Below are positions 1-10,035 of a stretch of DNA of 64,000 nt, in pieces. The translations under genes and the position numbers were made by a program. The notes beneath the pieces were generated by a model, which was given only the letters and a program-made list of their open reading frames with translations, was not told the DNA's origin and ran no database searches. Numbering within the stretch: position 1 is the first letter of the stretch; every line of letters begins with the position of its first letter. This DNA comes from Aphrocallistes beatrix (lineage: Eukaryota > Porifera > Hexactinellida > Sceptrulophora > Aphrocallistidae): positions 4,018,857-4,082,856 of the forward strand of contig OY725491.1 of assembly GCA_963281255.1 (NCBI GenBank). Reading direction: 5' to 3'.

Positions 1-125
1 CTTACAAAAATTAAAAAAAATTCTGTCCAAATAGTGATATCAGATGGTAGACCGATCAGTAATACAAGTAAACTAGCAATAAAAGTTTTTGTTACGCTAG
101 GCAAGGTTTTTCGAGGGCGGTATCC
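1..125. mobile_element. TTAA element family 1, right end
   Basis: The stretch ends with the inverted terminus CGAGGGCGGTATCC followed by TTAA (126-129). The same terminus closes the complete copies at 29854-31053 and 58565-60493. The sequence inside it (near 40-60, with a 'TCAGATGGTAGACCGATCAG' stretch) recurs in inverted orientation just inside the left end of the 29.85 kb copy. The left end of this copy lies before the window. No coding capacity is seen, so it is a non-autonomous DNA transposon. Confidence 0.75.
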
Positions 126-214
126 TTAACTAAAGATATGGGGATATTGACACCATTTAGATATGCTGGAAATAGATTCCTAAGCTCTATTCTGCGTCGT
201 TAGTTATTTTAGGC

Positions 215-650
215 AGATCATGTATTAGTTCATCCATCTTCACCGCATCCCTGGTCCCTTTTTGAGATTTAGATGGCAGTCCTTATATACAGAGGGCTAT
301 GGTACTGCATGTTTTAAGATTCTTATTGTGCCATATTTGACTCGGCAAGAATACCACTATTACTTAATCATTTTACTTGATTGAGTGCTTATCTGAGGTT
401 GAGAAATTCTACCACAATCGAAGGTTAAGCCTAAGACATATATGACATGTTTGATTGCTTCAAATATATTGACATAGTAAGTAGTATCCTTCAGTGAGAC
501 TAGATTTGCGAATTCTAAAGTAATATCAAAATTTGCATTGATTCCTCTTCACAGCAACTTGGGCAGTATCAGTGAAGTCGGTACTCTCATCTAGTGCAAT
601 GGCAAAGAGCACAAATTGCTGTGCACGTTTTTGTAATGATAGCTTAACGC
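215..650 (-). pseudogene. hAT transposase fragment (GTF2IRD2/ZBED-like), decayed
   Basis: The minus strand reads AQQFVLFAIALDESTDFTD followed by TAQVAV, then RGINANFDITLEFANL and VSLKDTT. The pattern 'ALDESTD.(S/T)DTAQ...RGI...F.IT.E.A.L.SL..TT' is the start of the catalytic region of the hAT transposases that also gave rise to GTF2IRD2, SCAND3 and ZBED5-type proteins; the Asp of DESTD is the presumed first catalytic acid. The frame is lost downstream and no dimerisation domain is recognisable. A piece of the N-terminal part of the same family occurs at 10860-11300. The two are too far apart to be one copy. Confidence 0.6.
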
Positions 651-1149
651 TCCCGTATACTACTATTATTTGTATATAAAGAATTTCTTTTCAAATTTTC
701 AAGTTTATTTTCTTTTTACAGGAAGGTTAGAAAAGGAGTCCTTAACGATTTACAAGGGGTTTGGAGTTAAATCTTCATTATATTTATACTAATAATGAAT
801 GAAAAGATCATTCAGATACAGAAGCGGGAAATATAATTTAAGTCATTTATCCATGGTCCAATGACGAATGATGATAAAGTAAAATACTTTCCAAAGCCAA
901 TTGTTCTTATCCATGGTCCAAAATGCTTCACATGTGAGAGATCAATATTATTTCTTACTAATTGATTGTAGATTATTTGGCTTTGAGACGGCAATGATAT
1001 ATGTAGATCATTTATTTATACATCTGATATCTGCATTTTGGATGAATCGGAGCTCCCTGTACTGTTTAGAGGTAAACTGTACTCCAAGCCTGGTCTAGTA
1101 ACGAACATTGATACCATAATTGAAATTTATGTTCCTTTCATTTGGAATT
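651..1149. other. no gene recognised
   Basis: A+T-rich sequence. The only pattern seen is a repeated 'TTATCCATGGTCCAA' motif near 848-862 and 906-920, about 60 bp apart, which could be a worn end of a P-like element because those termini also carry CCATGG blocks. No convincing ORF. Confidence 0.4.
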
Positions 1150-1500
1150 ACAGTGGGAGTGAGAAAATGTGACTGCAGCACGTCCCCCTCTGTCTGCAGG
1201 ACGCACTCCAGCCGTGCGAAACTCTCCGGCCAAACCGGCCAGATACACAACCAGCCACTTGGGGTATTCACAGCCCCCGGTGTCTATAACCCAACACCTT
1301 CAACTCCACAAGGGGATTTCTTCCACCAAAATTATTCGCCTCCCCATGGAGCTTCTCACACCCTCCCAATGGTCAAGTGATTAATTACTTTTGATAGAAG
1401 TTTTTTGACTAATAACAAATGGAGAAACCAGTCCACCGCCTGGAGCAAGTCTTGGAGGAGAGGGGGCGAGGGGGTCGGGGTTGGGGGTATGGGACAGGAA
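1150..1500 (+). other. GC-rich island, candidate host exons
   Basis: Base composition shifts sharply to G+C relative to the neighbours. A strong acceptor-like tract (CCCCCTCTGTCTGCAG, ending about 1199) opens a Pro/Gln/His-rich frame (with VYNPTPSTPQGDFF) that runs to a stop at 1380, or to a possible donor ATG|GTCAAGT just before it. A second GC patch (1430-1490) encodes LEERGRGGRGWGYGTG in one frame. With the RGG-coding exon at 2059-2238 these could be consecutive exons of one plus-strand host gene. No homologue is recognised and the splice sites are guesses. Confidence 0.3.
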
Positions 1501-2058
1501 GTGACACTGGTACTCAGCTCTGATCAGCCGAACCCATTCTGAATCATCTGTGAATATGACGAAGTTGACGAAGGCAGGAGAGACGGGAACTGAGTCGTTC
1601 GGAGAAAATTGAGCTGTGCGTTGTGGCGGTGCAGCTTCTCTAGGTCGGAGAGACGATCTGAAGTTGCAATGAAGGAGGTAGCTAGAGTTACGAGCTTACT
1701 GCTACTGCCATTCAGAAGGCAGTCAGGATGCAGGTAAAAGGTGTTGTAGTTAGATGGTAGGGGATACAGAATTAGGTTCAGAGATCGCTGTGGATCTCTC
1801 TTACCAATGAAAAAACATGTAAATATATAATAAGGCCAGAACAAATATAAAATATTTCAAATATTTTGTTAGCCTCATCACTAATTTTAATTAGTATACT
1901 TCTCTTGGATCAAGACAGTGCATATCCTCGGTTATCCGAACACTTTGGTTCCTTGGAAAGTTACTAATTATTAAAACTATTAGAAACGAGTGTTCAGTAG
2001 ATAGAAATTTATTTGCTTGCTATTCAGTATTAAATATTTATTTTAAATCTAGAAACAG
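1501..2058. other. possible intron or spacer
   Basis: Lies between the GC-rich island and the RGG exon. It holds an unsupported 106-codon open frame on the minus strand (1524-1844) with no recognisable motif. If the island is a gene, this would be an intron ending at the acceptor at 2056-2058. Confidence 0.3.
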
Positions 2059-2238
2059 ATTCTTGAGAGGGAGGGAGGCAGGAGAGGTGGTGGGGGCATT
2101 GGAGGTGGGGGCAGAGGCGGGGGCGTTAGAAGCAGGGGCAGAAGCGGGGGCGTTAGAGGCGGGGGAAGAAGCGGGGGCGTTAGAAGCAGAGGCAGAAGCG
2201 GCGGCGTTAGAGGCGGGGGGAAAAAGCGGGGGCGTTAG
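2059..2238 (+). CDS. candidate terminal exon of an RGG-box protein
   Basis: An acceptor-like AAACAG at 2053-2058 is followed in phase 0 by about 59 codons reading ILEREGGRRGGGGIGGGG, then tandem blocks such as VRSRGRSGGVRGGGRSG, and ending GGGKKRGR before TAG at 2236-2238. This is a glycine-arginine-rich (RGG/GAR) tail as found on fibrillarin, GAR1, LSm/Sm and other RNA-binding proteins. Such tails bind RNA and are targets of arginine methylation. The DNA is a minisatellite of a roughly 24-bp unit (GCAGAAGCGGGGGCGTTAGA). AATAAA lies at 2299-2304, about 60 bp after the stop. An Ala/Glu-rich reading in another frame is less protein-like. The protein family is not identified, and a non-coding minisatellite is the main alternative. 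Confidence 0.4.
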   Translation: MLEREGGRRGGGGIGGGGRGGGVRSRGRSGGVRGGGRSGGVRSRGRSGGVRGGGKKRGR

Positions 2239-2298
2239 AAGCAGGGGCAGAGGGGAGGAGGAGGGGAAGAATGTGAGTTTTAATCTTCTAAATTAAGC

Positions 2299-2304
2299 AA
2301 TAAA
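2299..2304 (+). promoter_or_regulatory. poly(A) signal AATAAA
   Basis: A canonical hexamer about 60 bp downstream of the candidate RGG exon stop. The spacing suits a 3' end, but the hexamer is common in A+T-rich DNA. Confidence 0.35.
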
Positions 2305-2416
2305 TTTTATATTTTACTGCAACTCCTAGTATAGTAGTTGTCATGATCAATATGGAACGTCGTACTTCACTCGTTATTGGAAATGATATTGAACTAATTT
2401 GGACCAATTTGAGCCA

Positions 2417-2525
2417 TATACACTAAGCGGACAAAAGTATTTCAACACTTGATTCTTTCCCATACAAATAATGCTAAAATGTGTCTATTCATGAAGACGG
2501 TTACTTCTAAACGGTATGGGATATA
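2417..2525. mobile_element. Tc1/mariner-type MITE end, worn
   Basis: TA then CACTAAGCGGACAAAAGTAT resembles the ends of Tc1-type elements. The interior (CATACAAATAATGCTAAAAT, then GTCTATTCATGAAG) is matched on the opposite strand at about 61140-61255. The far end of this copy was not found. Confidence 0.5.
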
Positions 2526-3591
2526 GCTAATTGGATTACAGATTCGAATAATACGCATTCAAATTAGTCACTTATTAATTTTTCTAATTAATATATTATA
2601 CAGAAACCTTTGGTAATAAGATCGCATTGAAAGTAACGCACATACGCACATGCGATTTGAGGCTAAAAAGTATATACCAGATCGAGTTTTACCAAGAATC
2701 GGCATTACATTTATACAAGGATCCAATGTCTACTGTATTCATTCGAAATGGGCTTTATTGGGGAGTCTTGTTTCACAACCATGTGTTCCTGGTTCCATGT
2801 TTTTACAAATTTCCGAGTTGAGGTTGAAAATTAGAAAACTTGACAATTGATCCAGAATGAAAATCTCCCATTTGAACTTGGTTTACGCCACTTCAATGCC
2901 TATTTTTAACATATGTGCGTAACTTAAAATTATATATTTTATGTATATACGTACACATAAATAGATCTGTAGATAGTATATAGTTGTAATCTTTCTCTGT
3001 CACCAGGATTCAACAATTAGCTAATTCGCTGTCTCAATTCGCTATGGTCCAGACAACTAAATGAAAGCGATCACTTTATGTCTTGGACACCTGTTACTTG
3101 CCTACTTCACCTACTAGCAAGAACGTAAGTGTAATTTATTAATAAAACTATTGCTATGTGTACTGAAAAAATCCCAAATTCCAATCTTAGAGATAGTCGT
3201 TTCCACAAATACATTCTGATGTTGCTTTCTAAAATGATTGAATTCTGTACAGGAAAATCACAAAAATCACAATATTCCCCTCCCCCCTGCGGCCTCCTGC
3301 TGTTGTGATGCACTTGTATTGTTTTGAGAATTCTCATTTCTAGTGCAGCCCCTATTATAGAAGATTCTTTATTGTATGGACGGTGTTGAACGCACGTCTG
3401 CTTATCATATCATAAAATTTAATCATATTTTCACACCTTTTTGTGTAGACGTGTATTTTCTGCTAGAAAAGAAATCTCAACGGCTAATAAGCCTGTATTG
3501 TAATTTAGTAAAAGTAGATTTCGATATTCGCACTTGTAAAATGTTGATATCAAAATTGAATGGTGTAATAGCATACATATATCAATATGTA
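2526..3591. other. no gene recognised
   Basis: Short open frames occur near 2627-2850 and 3107-3337 but have no motifs, splice context or protein-like composition I can recognise. A C-rich run (CCCCTCCCCCC) lies near 3280. The start of a longer chance frame (3376-3828) runs into the MITE at 3592. Confidence 0.4.
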
Positions 3592-3752
3592 CATTCAGAG
3601 TCGCTTATTATGAACAAATCCTCTGGGTCCCAATTTGACCGGTTCTATAGAATTTCTATTATTTCGATTTCACTTACTATGTATGACTCTCTCTCTATTG
3701 TGAAAATATTTTGGGCCCCCATGGGATTCATAATGATATGCGAACCTGACTG
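3592..3752. mobile_element. Tigger/mariner-type MITE, 161 bp
   Basis: Flanked by TA on both sides. Left end CATTCAGAGTCGCTTATTAT; right end (reverse complement) CAGTCAGGTTCGCATATCAT. A cleaner copy of the same family is at 47989-48168. No coding capacity. It creates part of a misleading open frame spanning 3376-3828. Confidence 0.75.
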
Positions 3753-3877
3753 TATTTTTCCAATTTCGAAACTATTATTGACTGTTTTTGTAGTGCTTTT
3801 CTATCGGTATGTCGACCATTATTTTTAATATTAGTGACGCAGTTTCAAATTCCCTGGGCTAGATTGATGCATAGATA

Positions 3878-3883
3878 TTTATT
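3878..3883 (-). promoter_or_regulatory. poly(A) signal of PHD transposase 1
   Basis: Minus-strand AATAAA about 70 bp after the stop codon at 3952. It is the nearest hexamer and lies at a typical distance. Confidence 0.5.
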
Positions 3884-3951
3884 ATAGTACAAATGAGCAA
3901 ACAAGTATATCATACTATTCTAATGGTGGCATGCTACTACAGAAACAATAG

Positions 3952-6339
3952 TTATACAGCTTCTACACAGGACTCAAATTCCAAGTCACATTTCCTACAG
4001 ATATAAGGATCATCTCCCACTTCCTTTAGACTGGTATTGACGCATCCACAGTGAAACCATCTCAGGCAGAACTCACAACCTAACCAGTCATCATTCGCCC
4101 TCTTTCCCCCGGTTGGGCAGTCGTGTTGTTCACATTCCTCGCAAACTGTTTCAGAGTCATCAGGGTTAACACTCGTGGAAGGTAATTCTTTCATGGCAAC
4201 AGATGAGAGCTCAGTACCAAAACCTCCAGATTTATAGGTCGTAGTATCCTTTTCACGTCTACGCCTGGAGGATTCGGCTGCAATGAATTGGGATTTGAGA
4301 ACTCTCCGACGCCTCTTTTGAGTAGCCATAACGGCTTTAAGTTTACAGCGGTTCCTTTCTTTATCCATCGATGCTAAGTGTTCAAGAGTTATACGGCTAC
4401 ATTGTACATGTTGTTCTGACAGAATAGCTGCGAGCATCATTGAACCTTCATTGAAAGTGCACACAGCAATAGCAGCAGCGGCTTGAAGTGACTTTTGTCC
4501 TACACGTTTTGTCTTTGTAGCATTATGCCATACAACTGAATGTAGCGACTCATTACAGTTCTGTGTTAATCCCATTGTCAGAGCGGAACACATTTCAATG
4601 CTTGCAAATTTCTTGAAAACATCTTCCAGGCGCGAATACTCGTCTTTATTCAGATAGGGTTGTCGGAGTATGGGAGGTGGATGAGAGGTATTCTCAGCTG
4701 AAATTGCGAGGCCCTTTTGAAAGTAACACCAGGATTCTTTTGAGTGTGGGCAACGATCGTGTTCCTCGAACAAATGATTCATCAGTGTGTAAAGGGCGTT
4801 TTGAATGTCTAGTGGTGTTCTGCCTCTGTTCTTGCCAATAACAAGAGCGTATAGATGAGCAATTCTCTCGACTTTTGATGCGGGTATTGGCTTGGAGGGC
4901 ATTGTTTTCGTAGTTGTCTTCTTTTTGAGGTGTTTCTTTAATCGTTTTTGCGTGTGCCCAAGACATTCCTCTTTCCGGATAACTTCCATTCCTTTGTAAG
5001 GATTATTTTGTTCCAACCTTTTGAAAGAGCTTGAGTCCCCATCTCCCACATATGTAGTATAGGCTAGAGAATGCTTGTCAACTGATCTACCCCAGATTTC
5101 TATTGCACCAGAAGATTCCATCGCCTGACTTGTTCCAGAGAAGTTAGCTGGGCATTCGTTCGAATGTTTCTCCCAGTATTCGCTGTATTCCTCTGGGTTT
5201 TCTTTCTTACGTTCTTCCGTCCATCTGATACATTTGTTACACACGCGTTCGTAAAGGACGTAGTCAAGGACTTTCCCCGTTTTGACTTCAATAGCCCCGG
5301 CGAATCCTTGATTACTAAAATGTACGCGCCTGTGCCAAGATCCGTCAAAGCTCACCGCGCATACCTTGCAACCAGGAATGTTAGATGACTCAGCTTTGGT
5401 TCTCACTTCTTTTGCTGTCATGGACATGGATTGCTGGCATATTTTATCTGTAGAAAGGACCAATTGCGCGAGTAGAGACTTGGACATTCTATGCCAGGTA
5501 TTTTGTATATCAAGGAGATTGCAGGTCAGTAGAAAATCACTCCAGCTCATGGAAGTACAGTGTGCTGCTAGTAAAGCTCTAACGTTGACTTCCGACTTTT
5601 TCCGGCAAAGCATTTGAGAATCGTTCACGGCTTCATTAGGTTTCATTCCAACCGGACAGGATGTGGGAAATTCAGCAAGCACAAGATGGCAGCGACTGCA
5701 TTTCAACAAGAGATATGATTGTAACCCATCACGAAAAGCGTATTGATACAGATTCAATTTACCAGTGCAGTGTGCCTCAGTGCATCTGAATAGGGAAAAT
5801 ACCGTACTCAGTATATCGATATCAATTATTTGCGAGCCATGAGGAACGTAGAGATCACGAAATGATTGAGCTCCATCCTTCTGTACCATAATACTGAGGC
5901 GTTTATTGGGCTGAGGAAACTTCACTTGCTGTAATAGTGTTTTAGATTTCGGAGTGCTAGTATGAAAGGGTAATCGCTTCGTGGTAGATGGTGTGAAAGT
6001 AGATTTTCTTTTGACTCCCTCACCCTTCCGAAACCTCCCAGTGTTGAGTTTATGTCCTCGCTGCTTTTTGGTATGCACTGGGGTAGCTGGTGCCGTGTTA
6101 TCCGATTCTTCGGATGTCTGCGAAGAGAGGGCTACTTGAGAGAGAGTAGATCCGAGCTCAGTAGGCGTGGATGTAGCTGGTGTTAAATCAGTTGGGGTTG
6201 TTGGGACTTTGAATATGAAATCACCTTCATTGTCAGACCCACTTGACTCCATGCTAGATTCAAAATCAGCCGGAATGCAAACCTTCGGGAGATCTGCGCT
6301 TCGAAATGTAGAAATAGTTTCTTGTTCTGAAGAAGACAT
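3952..6339 (-). CDS. Mutator/Kolobok-like transposase with C-terminal PHD finger (795 aa)
   Basis: A single uninterrupted 795-codon frame; an in-frame TAA lies 12 bp before the ATG. Residues 1-130 are Ser/Thr/Pro-rich and probably disordered. A CxxH/CxxC zinc-like patch lies near 186-217. The transposase core resembles the 'Mutator-like transposase domain' of many invertebrate genomes: VSFDGSW (D332), VGDGDSSS (D433) and NCNESLHSVVW (E597) fit a DDE triad, with the family's CxxC (367-370) and CLGH (459-462) between. A basic segment (674-697, KRRRRVLK and SRRRREK) may be a nuclear signal. Residues 733-784 form a C4HC3 PHD finger (CEEC, CEFC, WFHCGC, CRKC), which in known proteins reads histone H3 tails. 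DNA cutting and joining is inferred from family. Terminal repeats of this copy were not found. A domesticated host gene is possible. Confidence 0.85.
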   Translation of the reverse strand: MSSSEQETISTFRSADLPKVCIPADFESSMESSGSDNEGDFIFKVPTTPTDLTPATSTPTELGSTLSQVALSSQTSEESDNTAPATPVHTKKQRGHKLNTGRFRKGEGVKRKSTFTPSTTKRLPFHTSTPKSKTLLQQVKFPQPNKRLSIMVQKDGAQSFRDLYVPHGSQIIDIDILSTVFSLFRCTEAHCTGKLNLYQYAFRDGLQSYLLLKCSRCHLVLAEFPTSCPVGMKPNEAVNDSQMLCRKKSEVNVRALLAAHCTSMSWSDFLLTCNLLDIQNTWHRMSKSLLAQLVLSTDKICQQSMSMTAKEVRTKAESSNIPGCKVCAVSFDGSWHRRVHFSNQGFAGAIEVKTGKVLDYVLYERVCNKCIRWTEERKKENPEEYSEYWEKHSNECPANFSGTSQAMESSGAIEIWGRSVDKHSLAYTTYVGDGDSSSFKRLEQNNPYKGMEVIRKEECLGHTQKRLKKHLKKKTTTKTMPSKPIPASKVERIAHLYALVIGKNRGRTPLDIQNALYTLMNHLFEEHDRCPHSKESWCYFQKGLAISAENTSHPPPILRQPYLNKDEYSRLEDVFKKFASIEMCSALTMGLTQNCNESLHSVVWHNATKTKRVGQKSLQAAAAIAVCTFNEGSMMLAAILSEQHVQCSRITLEHLASMDKERNRCKLKAVMATQKRRRRVLKSQFIAAESSRRRREKDTTTYKSGGFGTELSSVAMKELPSTSVNPDDSETVCEECEQHDCPTGGKRANDDWLGCEFCLRWFHCGCVNTSLKEVGDDPYICRKCDLEFESCVEAV

Positions 6340-6767
6340 TTTTTGAATTAGTTATGACATTAATTATTTCCATACTTATATTGATTTGGTGTAACAACGT
6401 TAAAATTAACTACAGTTCTAGTGCGCATAATAGTTCCACCTCACATGCTAATAATAGAACTATGCACGTAGTTTCTTTCTATTGTGGTGACAGAATTCTA
6501 AATATAGCTAGCCATGTACAGTGCACATGCACATGTTGATATTTTTAGAATTTTGCCAATTATGGATGGTGTTTGCATTTCTCAATTTCTTACTAAGCTA
6601 AATTCCAATTGCACTTGGTTGTAACATGCTTACATATCTACTGTTATGTGTGCATTGCTATTGTGACATATTGTTGTCTGGGATGGAAAATGGAGCCTTG
6701 AATGGGGCACCTCCCAATAACGCGCACCCTTATGTGGTCGGTAAAGAACCTTTTTGTTCGCATAAAA
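6340..6767. other. upstream region of PHD transposase 1
   Basis: A+T-rich, no ORF of note. It would contain the promoter and 5' end of the minus-strand transposase gene or the terminal part of its element, but no TATA box, initiator or inverted terminus could be assigned. Confidence 0.35.
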
Positions 6768-6967
6768 CAGTGGTTCCCAACCCCTTTTACCTCGTGCACC
6801 TCCTGACACCTAAAAATTATTTTGTGCACCCCAGGACCTATGCCAAGATCTAGGAGTAATGTGCATATAACTTCAAAAATAATTCTGTTAAAAATGCTCA
6901 ATATTCAGTTCTGATCCTTGTCCCGTGCACCGCTAGGGGATTCATGCACCCAGTTTGGGAACCGCTG
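6768..6967. mobile_element. hAT MITE, 200 bp, with target duplication
   Basis: Begins CAGTGGTTCCCAACC and ends GTTTGGGAACCGCTG, which are inverted repeats. It is flanked by the 8-bp direct repeat GCATAAAA (6760-6767 and 6968-6975). An 8-bp duplication and a CAGTG(G) terminus are hallmarks of hAT elements. The interior has no ORF. The perfect duplication suggests a fairly recent insertion. Confidence 0.92.
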
Positions 6968-6975
6968 GCATAAAA

Positions 6976-7979
6976 TATGTTGAAAGTACTGTTAATCCAA
7001 ACACCATCAAGGATATTTATCTATCTATTTTTGTTGATTATATTTGTAAACGGCTAAATTTGTAGCCATTTGTGGTCTAGTGACTTTTGATCATTGTTTA
7101 GGGAAATGAGCACGGTTAGACATGTTTAGCATGCTTTTTGTGGTGATTATGTAGACCAAAAGGGATGAATTTGAAATAGACGACATTTATTCTGAGAAAG
7201 TCTCTCGACCCTGTGCCTGTGGTTCGAAACAAATTATTGCAATCTTGCAATTTGGACGAAATACCCAATTCACAAATCATTGTCAAATTTAGACCGAGCG
7301 GAAGTCGCAAGAAGGATCGCTCGATAGGGTTCAAACAAGTTTTAATAATGGAATGTTGTTACATTCCTATGCTGCTATGATGTTGCTAGAGGGCTAAGTT
7401 TGCCGAATAAGACGACTTGTATACAAAGTCATTTGTCGCATTTGTGGCTGCAAATATCTGATGGGTCTACTCTAGGTGTCCGAATAAACTGACCCCCGCT
7501 TATTAATTAATGTTTTTTTCTAGCCCCCCTCCCCCATTTATTAAATCTCGTAAATTGACTTTGAAAGTTTAACCCAAAAATGGTTTTTATCGCTTGTAGT
7601 ATTCATCAATTATCTTCTATCTGCAATCAATAGACTATTTTATTTCTTATTCTAGATAATATGTTGAGTATTACTGTGTGATACATCAACTAATTTCAAA
7701 TCAACCCTCCCGTATAACCAACCCCTCGAGTATACTTACAAGCTCCTCTCAAAAATGTTCTAGATTTAAAATGCGAATTCCATGGAAAATCCAGGGAAAT
7801 TAGTGATATCTTTTCTACTCAGGTCTGTGCATGCCACTAGCGCCAGGCCTGGACTCCAGCACTCATTTTAGAACTGTGCTACAATATTACATAGGATCAT
7901 ACGTAGATCCAATATAATAATATAGACAAATGGTGTTATGTACGTCTAGTGATATTATTACTAATTTATCAGCAAGTAC
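6976..7979. other. no gene recognised
   Basis: About 1 kb. A 72-codon minus-strand frame (7116-7334) has no motif. A C-rich tract lies near 7525-7540. No terminal repeats were found. Confidence 0.4.
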
Positions 7980-7985
7980 TTTATT
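7980..7985 (-). promoter_or_regulatory. poly(A) signal for the 169-aa gene
   Basis: Minus-strand AATAAA, about 80 bp downstream of the stop at 8064. Confidence 0.5.
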
Positions 7986-8063
7986 ATAATAATAGTTATA
8001 CTATGTACTAATAGTTGTAAAGTAATAGCAATGAATCACATGATTGTTACATACATACAAAAT

Positions 8064-8573
8064 CTACTCTAAGTAAGTGAGTATCTCTAATTGTGGATAG
8101 TCGAGCATTATATCTGCTGGCAAATACTGTTGCTTGAATTTTTCTTCCCTTTGCTCGAATGTTAGCTTCGGTGGATTCCAACGGAATGCTTTACCATATT
8201 GTTTAACATGCTCTTTGTATGCATGAAACTGGTCACATCCAAATTCTTGCATGAATTGTTCATCAGTGTAGGACGCGAAGATGTCCAGCCAATAATCAGA
8301 ATGATGGCGTCTACGACGGATATGGGTAGTCAATGTATTTCGTTCTGTTCGGAATGTAAGCTGGAGCTGTTTACTCTCGCCTCCACTCCAGATGTGTTCG
8401 ATGACGTCTCTGCACAAGTGAATATTCTTTTGGCCGGCTCTCTTCTCAATTATTATGTTTTGATTGCACTCCCCAATTCGTAACTTTCCTGGCACGAACT
8501 GGATATCTTCACTAGGGAAGATGTTACATGCACGTTGATATGTACTCATTTTCCCCAACATTTTATTAGACAT
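8064..8573 (-). CDS. unrecognised 169-aa protein
   Basis: An ATG-to-stop frame of 169 codons in A+T-rich DNA, much longer than expected by chance, with a poly(A) hexamer 80 bp downstream. The product is hydrophilic and charged with no signal peptide or membrane segment. Notable parts are an arginine/histidine cluster around residue 90 (HIRRRRHHSDYWLDIF) and an acidic-aromatic C-terminal half (ASYTDEQFMQEFGCDQFHAY, then QREEKFKQQYLP). I do not recognise the family. The layout (DNA-binding-like basic patch, isolated among transposons) would suit an accessory protein of a DNA transposon, but that is a guess. It lies 1.7 kb upstream of the start of PHD transposase 1 on the same strand, and may or may not belong to the same element. 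Confidence 0.6.
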   Translation of the reverse strand: MSNKMLGKMSTYQRACNIFPSEDIQFVPGKLRIGECNQNIIIEKRAGQKNIHLCRDVIEHIWSGGESKQLQLTFRTERNTLTTHIRRRRHHSDYWLDIFASYTDEQFMQEFGCDQFHAYKEHVKQYGKAFRWNPPKLTFEQREEKFKQQYLPADIMLDYPQLEILTYLE

Positions 8574-8864
8574 TTTAAGATTTATTTTGTAGAATGACTT
8601 TTATTATTTTACTTCTTCTGGATGCGTAATTTGAGCAAATTTATCGTATTTATCTCTATTTAATAGCTATCCATTTGCAGTTGTAATTGTACGTTGTGTG
8701 TCTGTGTATGAGTGTTGCTAAATTTAGACATGTTCTATAGATGTAATATATCTATTTTTAGACTAAACTAGCGTTTGTTATTAATTTCAATGCGTATAAT
8801 GCCTAAAACGTAGCAACCGGTTTGAAGGTTTAGAACTTGATGGCTTGCATTTTAACTTACAGAA
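8574..8864. other. no gene recognised
   Basis: A+T-rich spacer upstream of the 169-aa gene; nothing assignable. Confidence 0.4.
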
Positions 8865-9060
8865 ACATAAGCACGCTTCGCTTCCTTGCGGACACTTTGT
8901 GTTTGCCAGACGCACCATTTGGGCGCCTGGGCTCACACTGGTTAATTATAAGGTTGATAATCACTCTAAACATGTCTGTCTTACTGTTATAATCTACATC
9001 ACTGGAAAAATCACCAAATTGTCAATTTTATTTGAAATCTGAGTCCCTAATTTGTGGAAC
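8865..9060 (+). repeat. repeat A, copy 1, 5' part
   Basis: Worn version of the repeat best seen at 21838 and 63669: a GC-rich head with CGGACACTTTGTGT, then TTAATTATAAGG and the AAAAATCACCAAATT block. The continuation of the repeat body (GGCTGAG, CTGAAATTTCTAATTATA, TGACGTC) reappears at about 9915-10035, so later insertions, including the hAT MITE at 9134, split the copy. Confidence 0.7.
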
Positions 9061-9133
9061 TTGACGGAAACTTTCCGGAATTCTAATTGTAATTGCCTAA
9101 TTTACGGAATACGCCATTCCAGATTATCTCAGT

Positions 9134-9362
9134 CAGGGCTGTATCAACCCAATTAGCAAAAACAAGTCATTTTTCATGGAAATTCCTTGACCACAGCAAC
9201 CCATTCAACTCTTTCAAAAAATGAGTTGTATACAGCCCACTCATTTTCGGAATGATTCATTTGTACTAAATGAACTTGTTTCAACAATTCATTTTCATAT
9301 GACGGCTATAATCAACTCATTGATATGATTTTGCCAACTCAAAATGGGTTGATACAGTCCTG
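9134..9362. mobile_element. hAT MITE, 229 bp
   Basis: Ends CAGGGCTGTATCAACCCA and TGGGTTGATACAGTCCTG are inverted. Flanks are ATCTCAGT (9126-9133) and ACCTCAGT (9363-9370), an 8-bp duplication with one difference. The interior is also partly symmetrical (several TGAGTTG and CAACTCA blocks). No ORF. Confidence 0.88.
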
Positions 9363-9370
9363 ACCTCAGT

Positions 9371-9914
9371 AACCAAACTTAGTGGAACCGATCAGGAATT
9401 TACAGAGGATTAGTTACATTTCTACTATTAAGTTCCAATTTATCATACATACGGACGAGATACTTCCTCCATTTTATAAGATCATCTCCCTACTATTGCT
9501 GCACTCAAATTGTATTACGTTTATTCATACTTTTTTCAAATGTCAAATTTTAGATATAAAACGATAGTTTTACAATATTGGAATGCTTCTCAGTAATATT
9601 CATGAACTATCTATTGCGTTCTTATATACACTTCACCTTTCTGAGAATTGCTGATGATATTTCCTATATTATCTCATCACCTGGAAGGAAGGGCTAGACC
9701 ACACATGTCGATGCAATTGTAGGCTCAAGCAATGAATATAAATAACAATATCTGCCCTATTATTTATCAGTCCTGACTTGCAAATCGCAACTCATGTGGT
9801 CTTCGCTCATCTGGGGAGGCAGGCCTAACTTGCGGACTGATTTATGGATGGTAGTATATGATTCTGGGCATGTTGATTTACACCTACTATTGTTTTATTC
9901 TCAGCTTTCAATGA
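9371..9914. other. insertion or spacer within repeat A copy 1
   Basis: No recognisable gene. It separates two parts of one repeat A copy, so it probably includes one more unclassified insertion. Confidence 0.35.
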
Positions 9915-10035
9915 CCTAAATTGGCTGAGTGTGCAAAACTGAAATTTCTAATTATATAGACGTGGCAATGACGTCTCAATCTCGTGGTCTTTCAACATTT
10001 TCGTCTTTGGTGTCTGAACTCAATGGAACCATACC
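9915..10035 (+). repeat. repeat A, copy 1, 3' part
   Basis: Matches the second half of the repeat (compare 17545-17675): TTGGCTGAG, CTGAAATTTCTAATTATA, GACAATGACGTC-like block and the GGAACCATA tail. Confidence 0.65.

Noticed and set aside
2063-2296. Ala/Glu-rich frame over the RGG minisatellite
   Set aside because: Another frame gives a coherent RGG tail in phase with an acceptor; only one can be right and the Ala/Glu one lacks any context.
3376-3828. 150-codon plus-strand open frame
   Set aside because: It runs through a Tigger-type MITE (3,592-3,752) that has a related non-coding copy at 47,989; composition is not protein-like.
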